From Blattamonas nauphoetae (Eukaryota; Preaxostyla; Oxymonadida), in contig JARBJD010000035.1 in NCBI GenBank assembly GCA_033064195.1, forward strand, positions 1 through 64,000: 64,000 bases of DNA, written 5' to 3'. Every line of letters starts with the position of its first letter. Within the stretch, counting starts at the first letter, position 1. Of this stretch, positions 11,691 to 23,048 are shown in pieces. Under the pieces are notes generated by a model. It worked only from the letters and a program-made list of their open reading frames with translations. It was not told the origin of the DNA and ran no database searches. The translations under genes were made by a program, and so were the position numbers.

Positions 11691-13022
11691 AGTCTCATCA
11701 ATTTTGCTCTTGAGCGTTGCTCCACAGTGCGGGAGGCTTCCCATCTTGTTATCGACCTCGCGGAGAAGTATGGATACCACGATTGTGGCGAGCCATTCAC
11801 AATCTCCGATCCAAACGAATTAGTCAGGAGTCACTATTTTATGGCACGACTCGCTTGTGGAGGATTGTTCGGAACTTGACTTCGTCTCAGCCGCTGTTAC
11901 CTGTAAGACGTTTGATTGGGTGTTGCCTGTTCATGGCGATGTCCTACTGATCGGTGACATGGCGATGTGAAGATTGTTGACTTTTCCTTCGGACAGTCTC
12001 CGCTGAAGGTCTGTATCTCTTTTATTTCCCTTTTCGACTCAATTTTCTGTTGTTTGGGCCTTCTTCTCCTTGTTCATGTTTTCTTATTCGAATTCATAAT
12101 TCCTCTGACACTCATCAGATCTTGTCTTGGATTTCGTGGAATACCTCGCCGGATCCAAAGAAGCTGCTCCCCAAACCTTTTCTATACACCCACAGCCCCC
12201 CTCTCGCTCTCCGACTTTCTGTCATACATGTCTCTCCACTTTGAAGAGCACAATCTTTCTCCCGTGAACGATATTGGGGCTGGCCCGGATCTTTCTCCAT
12301 ACCGCTCCCCACCCTTCAACTGGTATTATGACAACCAGCATAATGTGAACTTGCTGAACATTACGACACCGCAGACAACATGGGTCATGATCGCCCAATG
12401 TCGAAGAGATCTTCCGGCCGCGTTGGGAGGAATGGCCTGGCTTAGAATGGACGATGCTGGCATGCCTGTGTATTTTCCTTACTTCTCCACCTCGCGAGAC
12501 GTGCACGACTGCTTCAAAGTAACTGACAAACAGAAGTCTAAAGCATTCTCGATCAACTTGCTCTTTTGTCTGTCCTACATGCTTTCCACCTTTGTACAGT
12601 GGAATTACGTGTATGTGATCAACGAAGTCCGACTATGGCGAGATCAACCACAAATTGTCACCGAATTTGAACAATCTCCCTCAACAGCCGTTCACCTCGC
12701 AAAACGAGACGAGATAGTTGCAAAGGAGTTCGTGACGCAGAAAACGATTCTTTGGGGCGGGCAGATGCTGAAAGAATCACTCGACTACTACAAAGTGCTT
12801 TTCCCTCGTTTCGCCGCAGGATATCGAATGACACCGATCCCAGGCAAGCATCTCCTGCGAATGGAATGGCTGTCGAATCAGAATATATGGTACAAAAGAA
12901 TCGTGAAAGAGAGAGACGATAAATCCCGAAAACCACCTTGGCGACTCCACAACTCCTGTCATACTCATCAAAACATCCCAGAAGACATGCTCAGACCACC
13001 AAAATCAGATTTGGGTGACTAG
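11691..13022 (+). pseudogene. C69-family (dipeptidase A-like) cysteine peptidase, partial cargo
   Basis: The frame from 11691 reads LERCSTVREASHLVIDLAEK then GYHDCGEPFTISDPNE, the GExxxIxDxxE-type core of family C69 dipeptidases. After about 350 bp of non-coding or intronic sequence the frame reaching TAG at 13022 reads TTWVMIAQCRRDLP, GGMAWLRMDDAG and VYFPYFSTS, which fit the C69 SxVxQxRxxLP and GxxWFGxDD blocks. The N-terminal catalytic Cys region is not visible and the middle is not continuous, so this looks like an incomplete captured gene, though small introns could explain part of it. It lies within the transposon, oriented away from the transposase. Confidence 0.55.
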
Positions 13023-16000
13023 AACAGAAATGATACGTCGTTAACTGTGCATATATTCCATCCAGTTCTACTCACTTTCTTTTCCGCATATCTACCTTCC
13101 GTATTCTTTTTTCCTTTCCAATTTCTCATTCGATATTAACAGCTGCATGATTTTTTCGAAGAATCGTTGGTGATGATCCTGGATCAGGGCCACATCAACA
13201 TTTCCCGGAATTGACGAATCAAACGGACACAATGTTCCCTCGTTCCATTTCATTTCGCATATATTCACCTTTTCTCTCCGTTTTTTCTGTGTCGTTGACC
13301 AGTAAAGTTGATAGATCACGAAATGAGAGTTGGATCAAAAATGTTTGAGAAAATACACGATTTCCTCGGAACAGATTTTGAAGAAAATGCAGCAAACGAA
13401 GCTCTGCAAGCTGAAGTTTATTATTTTCCAATATCCCCCCTCTATTTCTATCTCTCTCGCACACAGTCGCTCGACAACCTACAGGGTTCCGATAACCTAC
13501 AGGGGTAATACATGCCGAGAAGGGAAGTAGCAATTGTTTGTCAACAAAACGTGGGGTAGCTGCAGGAAATGTCAGGGAATATCAATGCTTAGATAGACCT
13601 GTAATCGTCTGGATCTGAGTCATAAGTGCGATCATCCAACCTTTCAGTCCAAAAATAGAAACACGTCGTCCCTCTCCTTCCACACAGGCTACTCCACAAC
13701 GTCAGCGCTGAGATAGGTCCTTTTCACTTGCGTCTCGGCTCTTTTCCAAGAAGTGCGAATGTTGACAATCATTGTTTTTGTGGAATTAATGTCGGAGCCC
13801 AACTTTGGGTGATTCTGACGAGTGCGGGTTGGCTCAATTTTTGGGATTGGAAGTTGTGTGTTTTCACTTCGCTCTGCGACTGGTCGGGTGAAAGGACACC
13901 ACCAAAGCCAACAAATGATGATTCCAAGCTATTTTGAGGGCCTTTCTCGAACATTTGCCTCGATAGCATGAGTTTCAGAATCTATGATCCGTTCTTCATT
14001 TCTTCGTTTCAGGATGTCGCAAGCTCCATCCGACACATAACCAGGGCTCATCAACGGATTGAGTGAGACCCTGGGTCCGGTAAAGACGGTCCATGGGTTG
14101 GCCGATCAAACAAACGTTAACATCTTGTGAATCCGTTTTCTTGCAAACCGACGAACTATCTTCGTCTGATATGGACATGGACGACAGAACTGGAATCTCA
14201 AGACAGATTATCAGTTCAACGGAAGACATTCACAAACACATTTTTCTGACCGATTATTCTCTCGTCCGAACGATCCCGAACCAGAAAGATCAGCGCGAAC
14301 AGTTTCTTGATTGAAATGCAGTTCTGAACTCGAATCAAAAGTTCACCAAATACAGGGCTGGTTACTTAATAACAATTTTGTCACTGATTTCGATATCGGA
14401 TTCACCATCTACAGATGTAGAAGCTGAACACAGAACGATTACTGCCAACAAACTGAAACAATATGCATTGTTTCGTTCGAACAATGAGACTAGTCGTCAA
14501 ATGTTGGAGGACATCAGTGACAACGGAATCAACTGTTCGCCCAAGGGATACAAACCGAACCATATCCAAATCGCGGAAGTGAAGCATCAAGTGTCCACAT
14601 TTACGCGAGAATTGTGGATGGAACGGGATTGTAATCGAGACTATTCCACGGAATGAATACCCTCGATGACATGCAAGAAAACGATTCACAACGACAATTG
14701 GAAAGCAAAGAAACCAACTTTTAGGTGATATTGGAAACACACCAAAACATTTTTAGACTTGATGATCAATTGTAGTTGGCGATTACTCAAGATCCAACTA
14801 CCAATTTAAGCCGCTCGTCGCCCTGTATGGTTCCTCGGAGGACGCGTCGATGATCATCAGGCTGATCACCACAACAGCTTCTGGTGTGCGGAACACATTG
14901 TGTTTCTCTCAACGCACATTATTACAAATGAAGATGGACATCTACACGAGTTCGGTTCAAGTTATCTTCATGCAGCTATTCTTGGACGTCGCACCACATC
15001 AGGACATCAGTATCAGTATATACAATTCCTCACGCCCATCCAGCGGCTTCTGACAGCCATCCACCATCAATGACGATCGCTACAAACGTCAAGAATGGTC
15101 TCTAGGAGCAATTGCTCTGATATTCAACGTTCCGATCCCAAAATGAATTAATCCCGATTTCAAGGTCAATGTCGGCTCATCGGACGTTCCGGATGCTACG
15201 GGTGCCGAAGATGTTCTATCACCGCCTGACAAATGGTGTGAAGTTGACTGTTCAAACACCACTCTCACGTTTGGGAACCGATATCCCCACCGCTCGCAAA
15301 AACCATTCATTCTTCTTTGAATCAACAATTAAATCTTCACCACATCATCTGGTATCATTTGCACTTGCATTAGACGAAAATGACAAGCCACAACACATCT
15401 TGATCAAACAACACCAACATTGCGCCCATGTCGTCCGACAAGAAGTTAGACACCGACGGCAGATGACAGATAAAGATTACAGCTGATTTGGTGGTTGAGA
15501 AATAGCAAGATTTTCTCGAAGAAACATACTCCTTGGAAGGAATGGAAAGATGAAATATCCATCCAGAAATTGTTGAACTCCATCACATTTGGGACATCTC
15601 TCAGCATCAAAGGCTCGGTAGTACTTCAATAAGTTGACGGTGCCCGTATCCGAAGGTCTAATCAACTGAAATAGGAATTTTATCGCCTGTGAAGATCAGA
15701 CCTCCAATGCTCCACAATGACCCGTGATTATTGATCAAGAATACAATATGACGGACTATTTTGCACTGATCAATTCCTAATCCGAAATAAGTCGTCGGTC
15801 ACAACTGGACTTGGATGCAGAAGTCATCAAGAAGATTGAAGCACCGTATCAAGCGAATTCAGCATGTTCGAGGGTCAACTGTGACATATTTCCTTGAAAC
15901 AGACAAAAATACATCATATTAAACTTGATTAGTTAGAGAAGACAATCTCTCCAAACCTCGAAGAACATTGGCGGGAGAAGGACATCAATTCTAATTCGCA

Positions 16001-17529
16001 CACCGACTCTAGTTTGACGGCATTTCGGTACTATAAGCTTCGCAGAGGGACACACAGTCGGTTGAACAGTCCAGCAAGATCTCAACAAGAAGAACGCCAG
16101 TCTGCATGCTCTTTTCATAAAAAGAAAAACACGCTGAACTATTGGAGGGGTGGGACGTGCGTAATGATTCGCACAACGGCCTCTCAATATTCAGACGTGT
16201 GTTGGAAGTGTCCAACAAGAGTCGATCAGAGAAAGATCGCTCGAATTGTCTCACGGAGCATTGCCTCCTTTGTCGCCAGATCCATTCCATGGCGATCTTG
16301 GTTGTGAACTCTCATCCCGTCCAGCAGCGGGGTAACATGAGAGGACACGCCTACCAATACCGGAAAGCAAGAGGCAATTCTAGTTTGTTGACGAACAACA
16401 AGTATCTATCTTCAAAAGTTGCTGATTTGAAAGGATTTGGGTCAAAACACTGGAAAGACAATTCCGTCGAAGTTTGAAGGAGCTGAGATACAAATGAAGA
16501 AAGAGCCTCTTCGCGCTGACATTGCGGAATGGTCAGTTGTGAAGTTGAGTGACTACCGCAGAGAAGGATCAGCTCCTCGACCTGGACAAGTGAGTTTGTC
16601 GAATAGAAGCACAACCGCTTCAATGTCGTTGGAAGCGGAGATTCTGCGTATTACACACTGCAGAGCGGAGATTCTGAGTTGCACACGCTGCCAAGCAGAG
16701 TTCGCAGTTGGAGATGAAGACACGCTGGATGGAAGCTGGACAGAATCGACCGAATCTCATCTGGAGGATGAAATCACAGTAAAATTTTAATCCGTCCTAG
16801 ATTTACAGATATGTAGTTCGAGAACTCGGACTCTCTAGACACCGGTTGCACTGTGACGATGACTGGAACCGGTCTGCTTGTTGGAGAATCGCTGAACGTG
16901 ACTCTGAACTCCTCACACTCCTTCATCGCAGCAGTCACCTCAGAAACCGAAGTACAATCCGCAGAACTCCAAGTTGGATGACCGACGACTCTCAAACACA
17001 ATCACAACGATCAAAGCGACTGAAACGGATCAAGAATAGACCATCTTCGGTGCGACGATATCAGACTCGACTTTCTAACTCGTCATCAGTTTCGACGTTG
17101 TTCTGTGGGGATCGAAAGCGACCTTGCTCCTCGATTGAGGATAGATGGAAGATTGTGGAAGGAATGAGGATGTTGTCGCTGTCATTCTCGATCTTTCACA
17201 ACGTGACACATCTCGAACAAGGGAGAATGCTGCCTCAACACGGAGATGTGATTGAATCTGGATCGATAATGACAATGGAACTGTTAGTGCTCCCTCGTTC
17301 GTTGTCCGAAGTGGAAGGAGAGGGAATGGTTGAAGTTTTTGGAGGTTAATTGTGGATTCATCATGTTGAGGTAGTTCTGTCTGACTCGCCCTCCCATATC
17401 TTCATTCGAATGGTTGGAGGACACTTGACAATCGAAATATGTTCATTAACTGGACACTCACCCTCTCCTCCTTCTAACCTGGAAACAACTCCTGATCTGT
17501 GTTTGTGAGAGAGTGGCATTCTGAACTTG

Positions 17530-18090
17530 GTGAACAGCAAGACAACCATCAAACAGACAGACCTCACATCCCTCTCGCAGGGAGCGATCAACATGAAGGG
17601 AGACAGCCTGACAATGGAAACGAGTGCGTTTCACGACAATAGCCCTCACATCTCTTCATTCCCTTCTCTTCGTCACAGCATTCACTGTTCTGGAAAGGGA
17701 CACTTGAAGATTGGGAGTCTGAATGGTGGAGATGGGAAAGCAGACCATCCTCATCTTTGGCTGTCCCACGAAGATTGTGTGTTGAGTGGGAAGGAGGTGA
17801 ATGCGAATGCCACGTTCTTTATCCCAGCCTCTCTTCATCACCGACGAGCACGCTGAAAAAGACAGCACAAGCATTTGATTTGACGATGGAAGGAATGAAT
17901 CTGATTCCTTTCTCACTGATCCTGGAAGTGTTTACAACGAAGAAAGATAAGACTGTCGGAGAGATAGTTCGGACTCCACTTTCTGTCAACTCAACAAAAT
18001 CGTTCAACGAGACTCAGATCGAAATGAGTTTGCCATGTCATCGATGTCAGGATTCGAGAAGAGTCTGGAATGGTCTGGACGTGTTGTGAT
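17530..18090 (+). pseudogene. beta-helix (Pmp-like) surface protein remnant inside DIRS-like element
   Basis: The plus-strand translation contains AINMKGDSLTMETSAFHDNS, SSFPSLRHSIHCSG and IGSLNGGDG followed by a Ser/Thr-rich stretch and a segment ending NSTKSFNETQIEMSL. This is the style of the C-terminal part of polymorphic-outer-membrane-like proteins that are abundant in oxymonads. Frames change near 17850. Whether this was acquired by the element or was already at the site is not settled, since it lies between the element's left end and its internal palindrome. Confidence 0.5.
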
Positions 18091-18490
18091 TAGACTGAAC
18101 GAAACGACGATTGCGATATTGATTCAGAAGAACTCACATGTGAGTCGAGTTGTTTCATCACTCGTTCCGCATTGGGATATGCGAAGCCTTCGGTGGATCT
18201 CCTCGCTTCCGGTAGCGAGTCGAGTACTCCTCACCATCTGTTCGTGAGTGGAGTTTCCCGAATGGTCATTTCACGTGGTTGGCGAAGCCACCGTCGCTAT
18301 CGACTACTGCTCCGCTCCAGTCCTAATCGTCCGATAAGACTCCTCGCTCGCCAACTGCTGGTGCCAGCTTTGGAGGAAGCACGGCCGTTGACAATGTAAA
18401 AGGGGAGCAAGTGGGTAGAGTCGTAGAAGTTATCTTCTTCTCTCATCTTTTCATTATCACTTATACACTTGATTTTAGTCCTTTTCAATA

Positions 18491-18567
18491 CTCAATCCGT
18501 TGATGAGCCCTGGTTTTGTGTCGGATGGAGCTTGCGACATCCTTTACACAAACCAGTGCTCATCAAC
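18491..18567. repeat. internal complementary region of nested DIRS-like element
   Basis: Arms GTTGATGAGC...CTGGTTTTGTG (from 18500) and CACAAACCAG...GCTCATCAAC (to 18567) are complementary around a spacer TCGGATGGAGCTTGCGACAT. The halves correspond to the element's two outer ends. Confidence 0.75.
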
Positions 18568-20029
18568 CTCTTTCTCTGCCACACAGCAGTTGAAGGAGGA
18601 CATCGGTATGTCTTTAGCACTGCGGCGTTTTTACAATTGTAACCTTTTGGTGGTTTCCACTTCACTAGTCCTTCTGACTTCTCGTTGTCTCCAGTTTTTC
18701 ATCCCCGTTGGGGCTTTTCTGGAGTAATGGGTTGATCCCATCCTTTTGCTCATCAACCGCCCCCACTTGGGCAGAACCGGCTCGATGATTAACCTCTCGG
18801 GTCGGGATTTTTCTTTCAACAGATAAAACTTTTATTATTCTGTTTGTTGATCGGCCAACCCATGGACCGTCTTTACCGGACCCAGGGTCTCACTCAATCC
18901 GTTGATGAGCACTGGTTTGTGTAAAAGAAGTCCTAAATGTCAGCTTCTTGTTGATTCTCCCGTTCCTGGGAAGGGTTTCGTAATACATGCTGATTTCACA
19001 GTCAAAATCCATCAGGCCAGGACATGTGGAGCGAGGTCTCTCAGATAGTAGGAAATGAATCCGCCAGATGTTCAACAACGGTGGTTGGATTGTTCGGTCT
19101 TCACTATTTTATTCATCAAGTCCCTTCATTGTCGACCCGCACTGTGCCGTAAGGTGAAATGGTTGATCCAGGATTGGACCTCTTCATTGGACTACCTCCG
19201 TTCTTAAACCAATCAATGATGGGCTTTCCGATCACTTTGTAGCATAATCTGGATGTTTTTGAATCTTGTGTCCGTCCGGAGGAGTCATCGGTGCACTTTC
19301 TCTTGATTGCTTTCCATCATCCGAGATGAGCCGTGTAGTGATTTAGTAGGATATCAACAATCAGCTCTATGATGGTGGCATTATCTTGAGTGCTGAGAAA
19401 AGTCGTTGCCCTCCTTCTGCCCGTCGGCTAGGGGCGCGAAGGTGTGAGCGCAATTGATGAGGGTTTGAACAGTATCATCTAATTTAGATTCCAAGAATGG
19501 TAAGGATGTTGAAAATCTCATCCTCTGTGATTGTCTGGATCCTTGAGACAATACTTCGTTTGGAAGAGGATAGAAATTAACTTCTTGATGTTCATCGACA
19601 CGATGCGTTGTGTGAATCAATTCGCTTCGAAATAGTGTAAACCAAAATGGATTTGAAGATTGTCGATAAATTTATCCTCCTCGTCGTCCATATTGCAGAT
19701 CGGAATTGTGGACCTCGAAAGAAGGCGAGATCCTCTTCTCGCTCACCGTCACGTTTGCTGTACTGTGTACCCTCTTGATGGAGAAGTTCTCATTGGTCTT
19801 GCTTGGTACCCCTATCTTGAGTGGGTATTCTTCGAATATAAGGTGGTAATGCCAGTAGAAGAGATTTAAATGGACCAAATGTTTTTGAGATCGAAGAAAA
19901 TGACCAAGTGACGAAATAGTGTGTTGGCTTGTTCAGCGAGAAAAGAGAAGAGATTAATGGAAAATAGTTTCGTTAAATGCGACGAGGAGGTCCATTTCTG
20001 CAATTGAATATTTTGATCAGGCCAGCCCC

Positions 20030-20100
20030 TAATATCATTTCAGGGTTCTCGCTGTGTTGAGGAGCCCTCGTTTGGGCTTGGAGTGACCAGGGGGAACTCC
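20030..20100 (-). repeat. outer inverted repeat of DIRS-like element (right, B end) with spacer
   Basis: Reverse complement starts GGAGTTCCCCCTGGTCAC (20083-20100) and continues TCCAAGCCCAAACGAGGGC, mirroring the left end. The following bases (20102 on) are pms2-like. Confidence 0.75.
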
Positions 20101-20101
20101 T

Positions 20102-20144
20102 GTCGGCCGCGATTGTGATCACCAGCGGAGAGAGAAGCGGTTGG
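20102..20144 (-). pseudogene. pms2 fragment at right flank of DIRS-like element
   Basis: 43 bp match 41003-41045 of pms2 with one difference and encode QPLLSPLVI then IAAD in the reverse frame. Together with 5408-5480 they rebuild a contiguous 116-bp pms2 segment interrupted between pms2 positions 41001 and 41003, so the large nest inserted there. No pms2 similarity continues beyond 20144. Confidence 0.75.
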
Positions 20145-20173
20145 ATTGTTCTCATTTTCCCGTCTAATCATTA

Positions 20174-20649
20174 TAGTACCCGGATAAACCCGTTAAGTCG
20201 GATAAACCCGTTACCAACATTCCCCACTTCACATTGATCTTTTTATTCTGACAACTGATATGTTGTGTTTGAAAGAAAGTTATTAGTTGAATTCTGAAAT
20301 GATTTGTCTCCTGTTGAGAAGTTTGATCGAGGTCTATGGGTCTTTTCAAATCGATGAATGACCAGCCACCACACCCTGGATGTGATGCTGAGTACAAAGA
20401 GGTCGCATCTCAATGTACCATCCCTTGGACGCCAGGGAAGACACTGGCCAAGTTTCGAGCACATTTCGACTTCCACTTTTCTCATTCCATTTCACAATCA
20501 TTCTTTCAACAGTACCTCCTGTTTTAAAAATAATGAAAAGAGTAATGAACGGGAAGTGATAGGATAATTTTCGTGAAGAGGGGGGACTGCCATGCGCATG
20601 TGGAATGGATAACGGGTTTATCGGCTCTAACGGGTTTGTCCGACCACTA
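20174..20649. mobile_element. MITE with TTA target duplication (PIF/Harbinger-like)
   Basis: Imperfect inverted ends of about 45 bp begin TAGT and contain two copies each of a GGATAAACCCGTTA-like unit (20180-20213 and reversed at 20611-20640). TTA stands on both sides (20171-20173 and 20650-20652), the 3-bp duplication typical of PIF/Harbinger. 476 bp, no coding capacity. Confidence 0.65.
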
Positions 20650-23048
20650 TTAGAAGATATACAGAAAAATGAGTGCCTCGAAAGAAATGATAAAGATTGT
20701 GATCTCATTTGTCTCATTATTCTTGAAAATGGTTGGCGAGAGTTGTCAAGAAATGGGTTCACAATGAAGACCATTACTTCTGAGCAGACACATCATCGAA
20801 ACTCAAAATTTCAGCATATCTGTCAGTGTTACAGATGAACAAAGCGAATCTGACTTTCGGCGGGATCTTCGCGAGTGAGTGTGGTTGTCGCTGACCGTCC
20901 ACAAACAGAACGAGAGTGTGTCTGTTCATGTCCAATTCAATTGTCACAACTGAGTTGTCTTTCGGTTTCTGGTTTCCACTCGCGATTTTCGTCCCATTTT
21001 GATAAACATCGTCTCCATTCAAACGAAACACTGAAGACCATGACATACCTGCAAGGTAGCCTGTTTTGGACTCTTCGAGTTTGGACGATTCCATCACCCC
21101 AATGCCTGAAAAGATGAAAGAAAAGAAAGAAACGATGAAAGTCGTATTTGTCGCATCGGATCGACAATCTCCACACTCCTCGCGAGATCTCGTCTGAGAA
21201 ACACGATTTCTCCTTCGTCACGAGACTTGTGATTCGTCGACCTTCCTTCCGATAGTGAGATGGATTCCACACTGTGATCGCATTCTCGGGATGAACAATC
21301 CCTCGAATCCACTTCACATCCTTCGCTGTTTCTGTCATCTGAACCTCCACTGCCACTACTTTCGAGTGTGTTGTGTTCAGCTTGTCGTTCAGCCTCTTTT
21401 CCATCGCCACAAACTCTCCGAGCTTCGTGCCCTGCTCCGCAATCGTTGCTGCTTGCTTGGTGATCAACCCATCTTTCTGTTTGATTGAAGTCTCTTTTTC
21501 GTTGATGATTTGGTCTTTTGATCTGATCGATTCGTCCTTCTCCTTGTTCTGCTGATCTTTGCTTCGAATCGTCTCGTTGGCTTGTTGCAGAGTTTCTTCT
21601 GTCTTTCTGAGAGTTGTTGTTCTCTCTTCTGCCTGTTGAGTGAGTGGGGACTGACTATAGTTCATCAGCAATACCAACTAAAGTTCATCAGAGACCCATG
21701 ATTCCGTTTTATGAAAAAATGTTGACTTTCCTCTTTTCACATTTTCTCCAAATCTGTCATAACCTTAGGGAGGAAAACGCGCGGACTCCATCACATCAGA
21801 ATAAGACAGTCCAGTTGAAAGAACAATGAGACAGGATGGATCACACTTGATTGGTCACTATTCTTTGCGACAGCGGCAAATATTGATGTGAATAAACCCT
21901 AAAAAAAGGACAGACATCCAACGAAAACAAACTTTCTTCACTCATTTGTGTACTCAGCGCGATTTCTTGCAGAGATTCCAACCAACTCTACAAATCGCGA
22001 ATATCCACAGTATCTCTGATGTCTATCCCTATCTCCTCGTCGAATCTCTAAACGATGGCTTTCGTGCCTTATGTGACACTCTTATCTCTGATTTGAAGGG
22101 AGTGGCCAATGATTCATGCCGAGACAAAAATCTGTACTATTGGATTCGCGAAGCAGGCTCATCATTCGTGAAATGCCAACCTGTCCCATTTTTCATGCCT
22201 ATTCGCGGATCAATATGCATTTCGATTTCAAAATCAGTTCAAACGATGTGATCCTCTCCCCTTTTCACAATCCTCCCTTGCTTGGACGATATCACACTGT
22301 TCTTGCATTAAGAGGCACATCATCAATCATTCCCTAGCCCTTTCAATCCTAAACATCATATGATACATTCAATCGAATCATGTGTCCCAATAATTTTGAA
22401 AGAATCCATCCGTTTCACTGGTCTTTCTATCACATTCTGTCTATTCTTGTTCCAGGAACAGATTAAAGTCCTCAATCTCCACGGATATCTTCTCTCAAAA
22501 CTTCGTTTCTACACATCCTCTTTTCAAGCACTGACTCTCCAACCTTCATTGTGACCTCACTGCTCCACCTTTGATAAACTGCGTTCCACTCAGATCGATG
22601 TACATCAAGTCACATGTGTGAAGATCGGGTGTGCTCTTTTCACTTTCTTTGAAACTCGTAGCACCTGAAAGCGGATTCTCTTTTTCCATGACGGTTACTC
22701 TTGGAGATTAAGATAATGATGTCCCAATGTCTCTTCACCAGTGTCAAACAGACATATAAAACCTGTTTGTTCTCAATTATCTCTCATAATTTCAGATAGA
22801 CAAAGGAAAGGAGTGTTTAGGACACGATCGATGATGATCTTGCCAGATGGGTGCAAACATGTGTCCAATTCAAGAAAAAATACTTGTACTCCTGGGTTCA
22901 TGCAGAAATCTAATTTCAACTGATAATTCAAGTGCAATAGAGCATTTTCGAGACTATTGAGTATTTTGCCTCTATTTCTTCACAATACATCTTATCCGTA
23001 CTCTCCATTGTAGAACCTTCTTTTTTCACATTGTCTCACCTCATGATC

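Larger units (their letters stand above)
8532..13516. mobile_element. Merlin/IS1595-type DNA transposon with OTU-transposase and peptidase cargo
   Basis: Inverted ends start GGCATGTATTACCCCTGTAG at 8532 and, reversed, at 13516. The sequence GAGAAGGG is present on both sides (8524-8531 and 13517-13524), an 8-bp target duplication as expected for Merlin/IS1595 elements. Size 4985 bp. The left end continues as six or seven copies of an 18-bp unit; the right end has only two copies. It carries a leftward transposase gene and a rightward C69-peptidase remnant. It inserted into the body of the DIRS-like element. Matching duplication and intact transposase frame point to a recent insertion. Confidence 0.9.
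14012..18925 (+). mobile_element. DIRS-like tyrosine-recombinase retroelement (fossil, nested, opposite orientation)
   Basis: Inverted ends of about 77 bp (about 14035-14117 and 18841-18920) share GACCCTGGGTCCGGTAAAG. A palindrome at 18491-18567 joins the reverse of the left tip, including the spacer GGATGTCGCAAGCTCCATCC found at 14012, to the reverse of the right tip, so the internal complementary region lies about 270 bp inside the right repeat. This is the same plan as the outer element, reversed. Length 4914 bp. Coding frames are broken in many places. It interrupts the outer element and is therefore younger. Its 3' third contains beta-helix surface-protein sequence. Confidence 0.7.
5481..20100 (-). 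mobile_element. DIRS-like tyrosine-recombinase retroelement (fossil, outer element of nest)
   Basis: Ends are inverted repeats of about 72 bp (5481-5552 and 20030-20100) differing at only a few positions. About 230 bp inside the left repeat lies a palindrome (5780-5858) whose two halves match the two outer ends joined by an 18-bp spacer (5806-5823); the same spacer borders the right end at 20083-20100. Inverted terminal repeats plus an internal complementary region is the hallmark of DIRS elements. Orientation is leftward. Two later insertions account for most of its span: a second DIRS-like element (14012-18925) and a Merlin-type transposon (8532-13516). Without them it is about 4.7 kb, close to its relative. 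Internal reading frames are broken in many places; it is older than both insertions. It lies inside a short pms2 copy. Confidence 0.7.

Noticed and set aside
11440-11823. Separate small gene upstream of the C69 remnant
   Set aside because: Its frame overlaps the C69 frame from 11691 and its composition is that of T-rich spacer.
5481-20100. One giant 14.6-kb DNA transposon or Polinton-like element
   Set aside because: The span resolves into nested elements with their own ends; no polymerase, capsid or packaging genes are seen, and the internal palindromes fit DIRS.
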